DNA from: Stenotrophomonas sp. UBA2302
Lineage (GTDB): Bacteria > Pseudomonadota > Gammaproteobacteria > Xanthomonadales > Xanthomonadaceae
Direction of reading: 5' to 3'
Assembly (NCBI GenBank): GCA_002345545.1
Contig: DDVW01000070.1
Location: 1 to 49,442 of the forward strand
DNA: 49,442 bases
In this document: piece by piece, positions 9,701 through 17,918 of the stretch
How positions within the stretch are numbered: position 1 is the stretch's first letter
How the letters are laid out: each line of letters opens with the position of its first letter
Program-made: the position numbers and the translations under genes
Notes under the pieces: model-generated
Told to the model about the DNA's origin: nothing
What the model saw: the letters and a program-made list of their open reading frames with translations, nothing else
Databases searched by the model: none

Positions 9701-10076
9701 TGACGGTGGCGGCCAGCCACGCATCACGCCCCAGCCGTGCGGCGATCAGGTCGGCCAGCGAGGTGGCATTGGTCTCGCGCGCCAGCCGCACCAGCCGCAC
9801 CATCACACCCATCGCCAGCACATAGAACAGGATCGCGCCGACAAAGGTCGGCGGCAGCGGCCAGCCGTGGCGCGCTGCCTGGGTGACGGTGCCGTAGAAG
9901 GTCCACGAGGTGCAGTGCACCGCCAGCGACAGCGCATAGACATGCCGCCAGTGACGGGCGAACACCGCCGGCCGGCGCTCGCCATACAGCGCCGCGCCGA
10001 ACATCAGCGCCAGCCATGCCAGCCCCGCCAGTACCACCGTCACCAGACTCAACATGCCTGCCGCATCCCCTGCCAT
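6714..10076 (-). CDS. Hybrid sensor kinase with fused SSSF symporter domain, CrbS/MxtR-like
   Basis: A 1120-residue hybrid kinase. Residues 1 to about 490 form a sodium:solute symporter-like (SSSF) membrane domain with about 13 segments. A PAS domain lies at about 615-735 (GISVIDRDQRLVAWN), then a coiled coil. The HisKA box AAVGHDLLQPLH has H770; the ATPase boxes are FLANAVRYT, DTGPGIA and GLGLGLAIADRI. A C-terminal receiver carries D1046 in FDYNLDDG. This layout is that of CrbS/MxtR and NahK/ErcS' kinases; the SSSF part links it to CrbS, which responds to acetate and acts on a LuxR-type regulator. A matching regulator is at 3422-4087. Gene context suggests sensing of 3-hydroxybutyrate or acetate, an inference. 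An alternative start is Met8. Confidence 0.88.
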   Translation of the reverse strand: MAGDAAGMLSLVTVVLAGLAWLALMFGAALYGERRPAVFARHWRHVYALSLAVHCTSWTFYGTVTQAARHGWPLPPTFVGAILFYVLAMGVMVRLVRLARETNATSLADLIAARLGRDAWLAATVTLVTVLGLIPYIALQLKAVAMSFGMLTSRTVATGAEDSIWQDSALYVALAMALFAMLFGARRADMSEHNRGLVLAMAVESVFKLCAMLALGLFVWFGLKGLPAAAALPLDAPAGGFVPLVLLGGLAMFLLPHQFHVGVVECRDPADVRTARWLFPLYLLLIALPILPLARAGSALLGDSVPSDMYTLALPFSAGHEGIALFAFLGGLSAATGMVVVSTLTLSLMIGNHWFAPGLLRGAWARSGGDHRRQLVWLRRGGICVIMLLAWAYSRLIAGGNVLADIGGVSFSAMATLLPVLGFAIWRPQTPPRAAIAGVLAGFLTWAWVLLLPSLLADAQPQPSWLLEGPLGWHWLAPEGLFGLTGWTPLGRAVGASLFVGTLVTLLAMAWRRDTPRHTQRSLDADTLRNAGRRFLPFEQVERLLADAPRNGPVPVAIEARLERELSAVLGTASARLLLDAARGEDRELAAVAAIVSEASQDLRFNQQVLQAALQNMSQGISVIDRDQRLVAWNRPYARMFGFPDELLQVGRPIIDLTRWALETMPQRGKGERAIDRRLAFMRAGTPHLTERVFPDGRIVEIRGNPMPGGGFVATFTDVTEFRRSEAALKRSNETLEQRVGERTALLEAAKREAERANDAKSRFLAAVGHDLLQPLHAAHLFTDTLAQQVEAPQQKQAVVQIRGALDSTTDLLTGLFDMSRLEAGGLVPQPRDLPLAEVLDPLASEFRALAQARGLAFHYRPTRAWVNSDPQLLRRVLQNFLANAVRYTRSGGVLLGVRREGGRVRIEVHDTGPGIAASEQQRIFEEFRRGEDSSGQGLGLGLAIADRIAGLLQAPLRLRSEKGRGTVFSVAVAQATTRPQPAEARAHMEAARGGIPVLVVDNDPAALQALAGLLRGWGYVVAEASGEAQAVAALQAQPALLWLFDYNLDDGDTGTALQARLGERFGARPTLILSADDSLATRREVMELGLTLLHKPVRPLALKSIMDRLLASHRLAATT

Positions 10077-10115
10077 TGCCCGCCTCCCGCAGCGGAGGCG
10101 GCTACAGAATACGGA

Positions 10116-10147
10116 AGCGGCGGCATGCCGTCAGACATGCCGCCGCT
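10116..10147 (-). terminator. Hairpin after the TonB receptor gene
   Basis: A perfect 12 bp inverted repeat, AGCGGCGGCATG-N8-CATGCCGCCGCT, begins 24 bp past the receptor stop codon. A second short GC hairpin (CCGCCTC...GAGGCGG) lies at about 10080-10101, just before the kinase start. No strong T run follows, so it may also act as an mRNA-stabilising stem between receptor and kinase. Confidence 0.5.
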
Positions 10148-10170
10148 CAAGGTCACTTCCGGTCATCCGA

Positions 10171-12408
10171 TCAGAAGTTGTAACGCACCGACACATACCA
10201 GTTGCGCGACAGACCGTAGTAGGCGGTCTGGATATTGCCGACGCTGGCGAACTCCTGGCCTTCGGTCTTGTACTGCTTGTCGGTCAGGTTGCGCACGCCG
10301 GCACGGACCTGCCAGGCCATCTGCGGCGAATCCCACACGCCATAGGCGCCGACCAGCGTGTATGCGTCCTGGCTCAGCACCGCGCGGTTGTCCACCGACA
10401 ACCAGGTATCGCCGCGGTAGGAGACATCGCCGCCGAAGGTCAGGTTGCCGCTGTCACCCAGCGAAAACACGTGCTGCAGGGCGACGCGGGCGGTCCAGTC
10501 CGGCGAGAACGGCACGTGGTCGTGGTTCACGTTCGGGTCGAAGCCCGGGTAGGACGGATCCAGGCGGAAGTCCTCGAACTTGTCGTACTTGGCATCCATC
10601 CAGCCCAGCTGCGCGCTCAACGTGGTGGCCTCGCCCAGCAGCGCGCTGCCTTCCAGCTCGATGCCCTTGATGTTGAGCTTGGCCGCGTTGAGCACCGGGA
10701 AGGTGCCCACGTCCTGCGACACGCGTGCCTGGAAATCGCTGTAGTTGCTGTAGAACGCCGCCGCGCTGCCGCGCAGGCGGTTGTCGGACGAACTGCCCTT
10801 CAGGCCCAGCTCGTAGGTCCACACGTATTCCGGGTCGAACTTGGCGTGCTGGGTATCGAACACGGTATTGGCGCGGCCGTTGAAACCGCCGGACTTGAAG
10901 CCGCGGTTGGCCGACACATACGCCATCAGGTTGTCACTGAAGGCCTTCTGCAGGCTGACCGACGGCGTCACCGCAGTCCACGAGGCATTGGCGGCGAAGG
11001 CCACGGTTTCGTTCAGCGCCGAGAACGGCGCGCCCCAGAAGGTGCTGGTGCTGCGGTCGTAGTCCTTCTTGTCCTTGGTCCAGCGCACGCCGGCGGCCAC
11101 GGTCCAGCTCGGCACGAATTCCCAGTTCACATGGGCGAAGGCGGCGGTGGACGTGGTGGTCAGGTCGTCATCGATGGTGCGCAGGAAGTCCAACGGCGTG
11201 CCTGCCAGTGCGAACAGGTCGTCGGCATAGGCTTCCTGGTAGGACGGCACGTTCTCCTTCATGTAGTACGCGCCGAAGGTGGCATGCAGGTTGGAGCCGT
11301 TGTCGTAATGCAGCTGGAATTCCTGGCTCTTCTGGTCCTGGTCCAGCGCCACCAGCACATCGCCCAGCTCATACTCGGACGCGTCGATATCGATATAGGA
11401 CTCGGTCTTGAGCTTGCGGTAGGAGCTGATGCTCTTCAGCGTCCACTGTTCGTTGAGGTCCCAGTCCATCGCCAGCGACGCACCGGAGTGCTTCAGGTAC
11501 TGGCCCTGGCCGTCGTCGAACGAGGTCCGCGCGCGACGGTTCCACTCGCCCTTTTCACCCGGCAGCAGCACCACGGTGCCCAGTGCCAGATCGGTCTGCT
11601 TCAGGTCGGCCATCGGCCGGCCCAGCGTCAGCGCCGCATCCTGCTTGGTGGTGTCCACGCTCAGGGTGGCGCGGAAGTTGTCGGTGGGATTGAGGGCGAG
11701 CTTGAAGCGCAGCGCTTCGGTGTCGTCATCGTTGTAACGCTTGCCGGTGTCGGCGTCCTTCACATAGCCGTCGTTGGTGATCTTGGCCCCGGCGATGCTG
11801 GCGGCCACGGTGTCACTCAACTTGCCCGACACGTAGAAGCGCCCTTCCAGGCGGCCGTAGTCGCCGGCGGTGACTTCCACCGCACCGCCTTCGTTGTCGA
11901 ACGGATTCTTGGTGGTCAGCTTGATCGCGCCACCGGTGGAGTTCTTGCCGTACAGCGTGCCCTGCGGCCCGCGCAGCACTTCCAGCTGCTGGATGTCGAA
12001 CAGCGAGAACAGCGCGCCGTTGATGCGCGAGTAGTACACGTCGTCGACATACATGCCCACGCCCGGGTCGAAGGTCTGCAGCGCGTCCGGCTGGCCGATG
12101 CCGCGGATGAAGACGTTGACGCTGTTGGCCGAACCGCGGCCCTGGGCGATGTTCATGTTCGGCACTGCGCCCTGCAGGCCTTCCACGGTCGAGGCCTGCA
12201 GATCCTTGATCTGCTCCTCGCCGAAGGCGCTGACCGCCACCGGTACGTCCTGGATGGACTCGCTGCGACGGCGCGCGGTGACGGTCACTTCGTCCAGCTG
12301 CGTGGCCTGGGTGCCGGCCGCTGCGGCCTGCTGCTCCTGGGCCTGCACGAAAGTGGCCGGTGCCAACAGGATGCCGCCGATGGCGATGCTCAGATACTTG
12401 CGCTTCAT
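10171..12408 (-). CDS. TonB-dependent outer-membrane receptor
   Basis: A 745-residue receptor. Signal peptide residues 1-23 end in VQA|QEQQ; a TonB-box-like stretch LDEVTVTA follows. The plug domain spans about 40-165 (VPVAVSAFGEEQI, LRGPQGTLYGKNSTGG), and the rest is a 22-strand beta barrel ending in the aromatic residues YNF. The family is the broad one represented in Xanthomonads by many carbohydrate, siderophore and small-molecule receptors; the substrate cannot be read from sequence. The neighbours (3-hydroxybutyrate oligomer hydrolase, dehydrogenase, GntP permease, CrbS-like kinase) raise the possibility of 3-hydroxybutyrate oligomers. It is divergent from the permease gene across 160 bp. 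Confidence 0.85.
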   Translation of the reverse strand: MKRKYLSIAIGGILLAPATFVQAQEQQAAAAGTQATQLDEVTVTARRRSESIQDVPVAVSAFGEEQIKDLQASTVEGLQGAVPNMNIAQGRGSANSVNVFIRGIGQPDALQTFDPGVGMYVDDVYYSRINGALFSLFDIQQLEVLRGPQGTLYGKNSTGGAIKLTTKNPFDNEGGAVEVTAGDYGRLEGRFYVSGKLSDTVAASIAGAKITNDGYVKDADTGKRYNDDDTEALRFKLALNPTDNFRATLSVDTTKQDAALTLGRPMADLKQTDLALGTVVLLPGEKGEWNRRARTSFDDGQGQYLKHSGASLAMDWDLNEQWTLKSISSYRKLKTESYIDIDASEYELGDVLVALDQDQKSQEFQLHYDNGSNLHATFGAYYMKENVPSYQEAYADDLFALAGTPLDFLRTIDDDLTTTSTAAFAHVNWEFVPSWTVAAGVRWTKDKKDYDRSTSTFWGAPFSALNETVAFAANASWTAVTPSVSLQKAFSDNLMAYVSANRGFKSGGFNGRANTVFDTQHAKFDPEYVWTYELGLKGSSSDNRLRGSAAAFYSNYSDFQARVSQDVGTFPVLNAAKLNIKGIELEGSALLGEATTLSAQLGWMDAKYDKFEDFRLDPSYPGFDPNVNHDHVPFSPDWTARVALQHVFSLGDSGNLTFGGDVSYRGDTWLSVDNRAVLSQDAYTLVGAYGVWDSPQMAWQVRAGVRNLTDKQYKTEGQEFASVGNIQTAYYGLSRNWYVSVRYNF

Positions 12409-12568
12409 GTGTCTCCCTCCTCCCGGGTGTGACGTTGCGGCATACGGATGCCGCCATGGAGCGCACGTTAACGGAGCGTTAGACGGGCGCGTATCGTCCC
12501 TTCGTACAGTGGGCCGCCGCGCCGCGGCTCCCGATACTCACCGGCAACGTATTGGCCGGGAGCCGTGG

Positions 12569-13972
12569 ATGTCGTTTCTGATCGTATTGGCGGCCCTGTG
12601 CTTCCTGATGTTCGTGGCCTACCGCGGCTACAGCGTGATCCTGTTCGCGCCGGTGGCGGCGCTGGGTGCGGTGCTGCTGACCGACCCGGCGCTGGTGCAG
12701 CCGATGTTCACCGGGCTGTTCATGGACAAGATGGTCGGCTTTCTGAAGCTGTATTTCCCGGTGTTCCTGCTGGGTGCGGTGTTCGGCAAGCTGATCGAGA
12801 TCTCGGGTTTCTCCAAGTCCATCGTCAGCGCCACCATCCGGCTGGTCGGTGCGCAGCGCGCGATGCTGTCGATCGTGCTGGTCTGCGGCCTGCTCACCTA
12901 CGGCGGCGTGTCGCTGTTCGTGGTGGTGTTCGCGGTCTACCCGTTCGCCGCCGAGCTGTTCCGCCAGAGCAACATCCCCAAGCGACTGATCCCCGGCACC
13001 ATCGCGCTGGGCGCCTTCACCTTCACCATGGACGCACTGCCGGGCACGCCGCAGATCCAGAACATCATCCCGACCAGCTTCTTCGGCACCACCAGCTGGG
13101 CCGCGCCGACGCTGGGTGTGATCGGCACGCTGATCATCCTGGCGCTGGGCATGAGCTATCTGGAATGGCGCCGCCGCGCCGCGCTGGCCGCCGGTGAAGG
13201 CTATGCCGGCAACGCGCCGCTGCTCAACGAGCCCGAGGCGTTCCGCGGCGAAGCGCTGGCCCATCCGGCCATCGCCCTGCTGCCACTGGTGCTGGTCGGC
13301 GTCTCCAACTACCTGTTCACCCGCTGGATTCCCGGTTTCTACGGCGAAAGCCAGTCCTTCATCCCCGCGGTGATCGGCAATCCGGCGCCGGTGGTGCAGG
13401 AAGTGTCGAAGATGGCCGCGATCTGGGCCGTCCAGGGCGCACTGCTGGTGGGCATCCTCAGTGTGATCGCGTTCGCGTGGAAGCCGGTCATCAGCGCCTT
13501 TGCCGAAGGCACCAAGGCGGCCATCGGCGGCGCCATGCTGGCCTCGATGAACACCGCCTCCGAATACGGTTTCGGTGCAGTCATCGCCGCCCTGCCCGGC
13601 TTCCTGGTGGTTGCCAACGCCTTGGGCTCGATCCCCAACCCGCTGGTCAACGAAGCGGTGTCGGTGACCGCGATGGCCGGCATCACCGGCTCGGCGTCGG
13701 GCGGCATGTCAATCGCGCTGGCAGCGATGGCCGACAGCTTCATCGCCAATGCGCAGGCCGCCGGTATTCCGATGGAAGTGCTGCACCGGGTGGCCTCGAT
13801 GGCCTCCGGTGGCATGGACACGCTGCCGCACAACGGTGCGGTGATCACCGTGCTGGCGGTCACCGGCCTGACCCATCGCCAGTCCTACAAGGACATCTTC
13901 GCCATCACCATCATCAAGACGCTGGCGGTGTTCGCGATCATCGGCGTGTATTACGCCACCGGAATCGTCTGA
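12569..13972 (+). CDS. GntP-family permease, possible 3-hydroxybutyrate importer
   Basis: A 467-residue inner-membrane protein with about 12 hydrophobic segments. It has GntP-family features such as LLTYGGVSLFVVVFAVYPFA, DALPGTPQIQNIIPT and MASGGMDTLPHNGAV. The family imports gluconate and other carboxylates; in Pseudomonas a GntP member sits beside 3-hydroxybutyrate dehydrogenase. Here too such a dehydrogenase is in the same locus, 9 kb away, so 3-hydroxybutyrate is a reasonable substrate, though not proven. The ATG at 12569 is chosen because hydrophobic family sequence begins there; the same frame is open upstream across the divergent promoter and receptor gene only by chance. A cluster of hairpins follows the stop. 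Confidence 0.82.
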   Translation: MSFLIVLAALCFLMFVAYRGYSVILFAPVAALGAVLLTDPALVQPMFTGLFMDKMVGFLKLYFPVFLLGAVFGKLIEISGFSKSIVSATIRLVGAQRAMLSIVLVCGLLTYGGVSLFVVVFAVYPFAAELFRQSNIPKRLIPGTIALGAFTFTMDALPGTPQIQNIIPTSFFGTTSWAAPTLGVIGTLIILALGMSYLEWRRRAALAAGEGYAGNAPLLNEPEAFRGEALAHPAIALLPLVLVGVSNYLFTRWIPGFYGESQSFIPAVIGNPAPVVQEVSKMAAIWAVQGALLVGILSVIAFAWKPVISAFAEGTKAAIGGAMLASMNTASEYGFGAVIAALPGFLVVANALGSIPNPLVNEAVSVTAMAGITGSASGGMSIALAAMADSFIANAQAAGIPMEVLHRVASMASGGMDTLPHNGAVITVLAVTGLTHRQSYKDIFAITIIKTLAVFAIIGVYYATGIV

Positions 13973-13981
13973 GCCGATTCA

Positions 13982-14065
13982 GGAGGGTTGCCGCACCTGT
14001 ACTGGCAGCCCTCCCGTGGTCATCATGATGACCACGAAGGTGTGCGCTTCTGCCCGCCTTCGTGG
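13982..14065. repeat. Three consecutive hairpins between convergent genes
   Basis: Right after the permease stop there are three inverted repeats. First, an 11 bp stem with one G-T pair at 13982-13992/14004-14014. Second, a perfect 20 bp uninterrupted palindrome at 14016-14035, centred on CATCATGATG. Third, a perfect 9 bp stem CCACGAAGG / CCTTCGTGG at 14032-14040/14057-14065. The second and third share bases 14032-14035, so they are mutually exclusive. They probably end transcription from the permease side; a repetitive-element origin is possible. Confidence 0.6.
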
Positions 14066-14324
14066 CCGCAATGCGTTCAGCGGCTACAGCGCCATCAGGC
14101 AACGCCACGCCCGGGATTGTGCCAGCCCACAAGGCGCGCCTCGACAACGCCGGGCACCGTCAGCGCCACAGTGAACGGCAAGGCCGCCAGCATCCCGTGC
14201 CCGCGCAGGCCACACCGGCCACCAACACCTTGCATAACGGCGGCGACGGGTAATCCCCGCACTCCTGGAAGCCTTCCAGGCTGACGCCAGCATGCCACCG
14301 GCGCGCCTGCGGCGGTCGCCGGGC
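14066..14324. other. Intergenic region, no recognised gene
   Basis: Together with the hairpins this makes a 352 bp stretch between the permease and nlpD. Short open frames exist on the minus strand but none shows a recognisable domain or a convincing ribosome binding site. I see no RNA gene. Confidence 0.4.
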
Positions 14325-15104
14325 TTACTTTTTCGGCAGGTACAGCAGCGGGTCCACCGGCTTGCCGTTGTGGCGGATCTCGAAGTGCAGCATGTCGCGC
14401 GAGGTGCCGGTGCGGCCCATCTCGGCGATCTGGTCACCCGCCTTGACGTTCTGCCCCTCATTCACCAGCCGCTTGCGGTTGTGGCCATAGGCAGACAGCC
14501 ACTGCTCGCTGTGCTTGATGATGATCAGTTCGCCGTAACCCACCAGCCCGGCGCCGGAATACACCACCACGCCCGGGCCGGCAGCACGCACGGCCTGGCC
14601 GCTGGTGCCGGCGATGTCCACGCCCTGCTTGGTGGTTTCACCCGCCACAAAACGTCCCACCAGCGCGCCGTCCGCCGGCCAGCGCCAGCTGATGCCGCTG
14701 TTGACCGGAGCGGTGGTGGCGGCCGGCGGTGTGTTCGGCCGCGAGGTGCTGGGGGTGGTACCGGTTGAAGGACGGTTGCCCGCAGCCACAGTGCCCGCCG
14801 GGTACAGCCGCAGCGTCTGGCCCGGATAGATGGTGTACGGCTCGGACAAGCCGTTCCAGGCGGCCAGGTCACGCGGGGTGATGCCATGGATGCGCGCCAA
14901 CGCATAGAGCGTATCGCCGCGCCGCACAGTCGCTGTCTGCCCGGGCTTGGCCACCGAGGCCTGCGGCGTGCTGGGCCGTGCCGTGCCGCCACTGCCGCCG
15001 CCGGAAGGCTTGACCACGGTCGCCGTGCCGCAGCCCGCCAACACCACCATCAGCGCAGCCATCGCCGCGCTGCGGAATTCTTTGCCCATCATCTGTGCAC
15101 TCAT
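14325..15104 (-). CDS. nlpD: NlpD-like LysM/LytM lipoprotein, amidase activator
   Basis: A 259-residue lipoprotein with lipobox LAGC, a LysM domain at about residues 53-98 (RRGDTLYALARIHGI...PGQTLRLYPAG), a Ser/Thr/Pro-rich linker, and a C-terminal LytM (M23) domain. The zinc ligands are lost: the first His of the HxGxD motif is Lys (KQGVD) and the HxH near the end reads M-L-H. Loss of catalysis is also seen in E. coli NlpD, which activates the amidase AmiC at the septum. It is last in the surE-pcm-yqaA-nlpD run, and its start overlaps the upstream yqaA stop by ATGA. In gammaproteobacteria rpoS often follows nlpD; here it does not, at least in this window. Confidence 0.88.
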   Translation of the reverse strand: MSAQMMGKEFRSAAMAALMVVLAGCGTATVVKPSGGGSGGTARPSTPQASVAKPGQTATVRRGDTLYALARIHGITPRDLAAWNGLSEPYTIYPGQTLRLYPAGTVAAGNRPSTGTTPSTSRPNTPPAATTAPVNSGISWRWPADGALVGRFVAGETTKQGVDIAGTSGQAVRAAGPGVVVYSGAGLVGYGELIIIKHSEQWLSAYGHNRKRLVNEGQNVKAGDQIAEMGRTGTSRDMLHFEIRHNGKPVDPLLYLPKK

Positions 15105-15715
15105 GCGAATTTCGCCCTCCAGACCAGCCAGCCCACCAGGCCTGCGACCAGCACGGTCGCGATCCAGCCCAGTGGTTCAATCCAGCGCCGCAATGCGCTG
15201 GCGGCACGCGCGCCCCCGAAACGGATGACCGCGGCCAGAATATAAACGCGCTTGCCGCGCCCGATCAGCATGCTCAACGCGTACTGCGGCAGCGGCACGC
15301 CGACGATACCGGAAGCCCACGTGAAGACCTTCATCGGGATCGGCATGAAGCCGCCCAGTACCAGGAAGGTGACCACCGCCCACGGCGACTGGACCATCTT
15401 TTCCTGCAGCGTGGCGATCCCCGATTCGATCGCGGGCAGCATGCCCATCATCTCGAACAGCGGCTTCAACGCCTCGAACGCGTAGTGGCCCAACGCATAG
15501 CCGACCATCGCGCCCAGCATCGAGCCGGCCAGGCTCAGCGTGGCAAAACGCCAGCCCTTGCGCGGTTGCGCCACGCACATCGGCATCAGCATCACTTCCG
15601 GCATCACCGGGAAAATGATGGCCTCGATGAAGCTCAATACCGTCAGATAGGTCGGCGCGCGCTCATGGGCGGCCCATACCATCGCGCGGTCGTACAACGG
15701 CCCGAAAATCTTCAT
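15101..15715 (-). CDS. YqaA-type DedA-like membrane protein
   Basis: A 204-residue inner-membrane protein of the VTT/DedA superfamily, YqaA subgroup. Features are SFIEAIIFPVMPEVMLMPM, a glycine-rich GSMLGAMVGYALGHYA and GGFMPIPMKVFTWASGIVG. DedA proteins handle undecaprenyl phosphate or phospholipid movement; YqaA itself is uncharacterised. I chose the ATG at 15715 (MKIFGPLYDRAM), since the longer frame upstream lies in pcm. It sits between pcm and nlpD, 19 bp after pcm and overlapping nlpD by 4 bp, an order seen in related genomes. Confidence 0.85.
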   Translation of the reverse strand: MKIFGPLYDRAMVWAAHERAPTYLTVLSFIEAIIFPVMPEVMLMPMCVAQPRKGWRFATLSLAGSMLGAMVGYALGHYAFEALKPLFEMMGMLPAIESGIATLQEKMVQSPWAVVTFLVLGGFMPIPMKVFTWASGIVGVPLPQYALSMLIGRGKRVYILAAVIRFGGARAASALRRWIEPLGWIATVLVAGLVGWLVWRAKFA

Positions 15716-15734
15716 GATTCGTGTGTCCCGGAGT

Positions 15735-16412
15735 TCAGTCCAGCATGCCCGACAGCAGCGGCACGAAGCTGACCGGCGCCAGATCCTCCTGCTGGATGCT
15801 GCCATCGGCCAGTCGTGTCAATTGCAGGAGGGCCTGTCCGCCGGGGCCGCCGACCGGCGCCACCAGTCGACCGCCAACGGCCAGTTGTTCGATCAGCGCA
15901 TCCACCAGCGCCGGTGCCGCCGCGGTGACCACGATGGCGTCGTAGGGGCCGTGCTCGGGCCAGCCGATTCGGCCGTCGTCGTGCTTGCTGCGCACGTTCA
16001 TCCCCAGCTGGCGGAAGCGCTTGCGCGCCTGCCGCAGCAATTCGCCGATGCGCTCGACCGTGTAGACCTCCAGCCCCAGCGCGGCGAGGATCGCCGCCTG
16101 ATACCCGGAGCCGGTGCCCACTTCGAGCACGGTCTTCGGCGCGACCGCCAGCACCGCCTCGGTCATCCGCGCCACCACCCACGGCTGGGAGATGGTCTGG
16201 CCGTGGCCGATCGGCAACGCGGTGTCCTCATAGGCACGCGAGGCCAGCGCCTCGTCGATGAACAGGTGCCGCGGCACCACCCGCACCGCGTTGAGCGTGG
16301 GCTCGCTGGCGATGCCGGCCTCGCGCAGACGATCCACGAGACGGTCACGCACCCGTTGCGAGGTCATGCCGATACCCATCGCCTCCGGTTGCAGCCGCAG
16401 ACGCGGCGTCAT
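15735..16412 (-). CDS. pcm: Protein-L-isoaspartate O-methyltransferase
   Basis: A 225-residue SAM-dependent methyltransferase that repairs isoaspartyl residues in aged proteins. The PCMT signatures are [31 protein letters not shown] and the SAM motif [25 protein letters not shown] and [11 protein letters not shown] follow. Its start overlaps the surE stop by ATGA, and the pair surE-pcm is conserved in gammaproteobacteria, so translational coupling is expected. Length is normal for the family. Confidence 0.95.
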   Translation of the reverse strand: MTPRLRLQPEAMGIGMTSQRVRDRLVDRLREAGIASEPTLNAVRVVPRHLFIDEALASRAYEDTALPIGHGQTISQPWVVARMTEAVLAVAPKTVLEVGTGSGYQAAILAALGLEVYTVERIGELLRQARKRFRQLGMNVRSKHDDGRIGWPEHGPYDAIVVTAAAPALVDALIEQLAVGGRLVAPVGGPGGQALLQLTRLADGSIQQEDLAPVSFVPLLSGMLD

Positions 16413-17188
16413 GCCTTCGTCCCCAGCGTGGCCGAAAGCCCGCCCACCCAGCCGGCGACTTTTTCAAGCGCCGAATAGCGGGTCAGATCGACCTGGATCG
16501 GTGTGATCGAGATATGGCCGGTGCGTACCGCGTGGAAATCGGTACCGGGACCCGCGTCCTGCTCGCTGCCGGCCGGGCCGATCCAGTACACGGTGTTGCC
16601 GCGCGGATCGGTCGCCGGAATGCAGGCTTCGGCACGGTGGCGGTTGCCCAGCCGGGTGACCTCGAAGCCACGGATATCTTCCCAGGCCAGATCCGGGACA
16701 TTGACGTTGAGGATGGTGTCGGCCGGCAGCGGGTCGGCCTTCAGGCGTGCCACGATCTCCACCGCCGCCTTGGCCGCGGTGCGGAAATGGCGGGCGTCAT
16801 GCTTGTGCGTGACCAGCGATACCGCCACCGACGGCAGGCCGAGGAAGCGCCCCTCCATCGCCGCCGACACCGTGCCGGAATAGATCACGTCATCGCCCAG
16901 GTTGGCGGCGTTGTTGATGCCCGATACCACGATGTCCGGCTCGTACTCGAGCATGCCGGTCAGTGCCAGGTGCACGCAGTCGGTCGGGGTGCCGGCCACC
17001 GCGCAGGTGTAGTGGTCGATGCGCCGCAGCCGTACCGGTCGATCCAGGGTCAACGAATTGCTGGCGCCGGAGCGGTCGCGGTCCGGTGCAACCACCGTGA
17101 CCTCATGGCCGGCGTTGCGCAGTTCCTCGGCAAGCACCTTGATGCCGGGGGCATCCACACCGTCGTCGTTTGATACAAGTACGCGCAT
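16409..17188 (-). CDS. surE: 5'/3'-nucleotidase SurE
   Basis: A 259-residue nucleotidase. The metal-binding N-terminus [12 protein letters not shown] and the core motif [25 protein letters not shown] are typical. SurE removes phosphate from nucleoside monophosphates and short polyphosphates in the cytoplasm, a survival function in stationary phase. It leads the surE-pcm-yqaA-nlpD group. Upstream, 181 bp separate it from the divergent Smr-domain gene; in many relatives truD lies directly upstream in the same direction. Confidence 0.96.
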   Translation of the reverse strand: MRVLVSNDDGVDAPGIKVLAEELRNAGHEVTVVAPDRDRSGASNSLTLDRPVRLRRIDHYTCAVAGTPTDCVHLALTGMLEYEPDIVVSGINNAANLGDDVIYSGTVSAAMEGRFLGLPSVAVSLVTHKHDARHFRTAAKAAVEIVARLKADPLPADTILNVNVPDLAWEDIRGFEVTRLGNRHRAEACIPATDPRGNTVYWIGPAGSEQDAGPGTDFHAVRTGHISITPIQVDLTRYSALEKVAGWVGGLSATLGTKA

Positions 17189-17369
17189 TGAAGACCTGGT
17201 TCACTCAATCAACGGCGGTGCCCACCTTGCCTCACCGCTCCTGCTGCCGTGCCGGTGCGCCACCTCTGCGGATGCGCACCGGCCTGATCGCCCATGATAC
17301 CGGAATGGACCGGACGCCTTGACCCCCGCCGGCATATGCCCGCCGCGTCCGGCACGGTAGGCTGTGCAC

Positions 17370-17909
17370 ATGTCGTACCCCGAAGATGAAGATGACAGCG
17401 CGCTGTTCCTTTCCGCCATCGGCAAGGTGACCCGGCTGCCCGAAGTGGAGGCGCCGGTGACCGGCAAGCCGCGCCCGAAGCCGCGCGCGCGCATGGCTGA
17501 ACAGGACGAGGCGCTGGCGCTGGGCGAATTCGCCCGGCTGCTGCAGTCCGGCACACTGCTGGAAGCCGGCGACGTGGCCAGTTACCGTCGTGAAAACCTG
17601 CCGCCGCGGATGTTCCAGCGACTCAAGCGTGGCCAGTATTCGGTGCAGGACGAACTGGACCTGCACGGTGCCACCACGCTCCAGGCCGAGCTGCTGCTGC
17701 GGCAATTCCTGCAGGAGGCGCACGCCCAGGAATTCGGCTGCGTGCGCATCATCCACGGCAAGGGCCTGCAGTCCGATGGCGGCGCACCGGCGCTGAAAAA
17801 TCTGGTCGACCGCATGCTGCGGCTGCGCAACGACGTGCTGGCGTTCCACTCCGCACCCACCGCCCAAGGCGGGACCGGTGCGGTACTGGTGCTGCTGGCA
17901 CGGCGCTGA
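17370..17909 (+). CDS. Smr-domain protein (SmrA/YdaL-like)
   Basis: A 179-residue protein with an acidic N-terminus and a C-terminal Smr domain at about residues 90-178. The signature DELDLHGATTLQAELLLRQFL and RIIHGKGLQS is clear. Bacterial Smr proteins are nucleases or nucleic-acid binding factors, in some species acting on collided ribosomes. I prefer the ATG at 17370 over a GTG two codons earlier. The gene lies on the plus strand inside an otherwise minus-strand core cluster, convergent with truD (10 bp between stops) and divergent from surE. Confidence 0.85.
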   Translation: MSYPEDEDDSALFLSAIGKVTRLPEVEAPVTGKPRPKPRARMAEQDEALALGEFARLLQSGTLLEAGDVASYRRENLPPRMFQRLKRGQYSVQDELDLHGATTLQAELLLRQFLQEAHAQEFGCVRIIHGKGLQSDGGAPALKNLVDRMLRLRNDVLAFHSAPTAQGGTGAVLVLLARR

Positions 17910-17918
17910 GGTCGAGCC

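Noticed and set aside
7347..10670. Very long plus-strand open frame (over 1100 codons) opposite the hybrid kinase
   Set aside because: It is antisense to a gene with clear domains and is rich in His, Gln and Arg, as expected for GC-rich antisense frames.
10054..12432. Plus-strand open frame of about 790 codons opposite the TonB receptor
   Set aside because: No domain is seen; the minus-strand receptor is unmistakable, so this is a shadow frame.
14084..14461. Minus-strand frame after nlpD
   Set aside because: It overlaps nlpD in another frame and its upstream part has no recognisable sequence.
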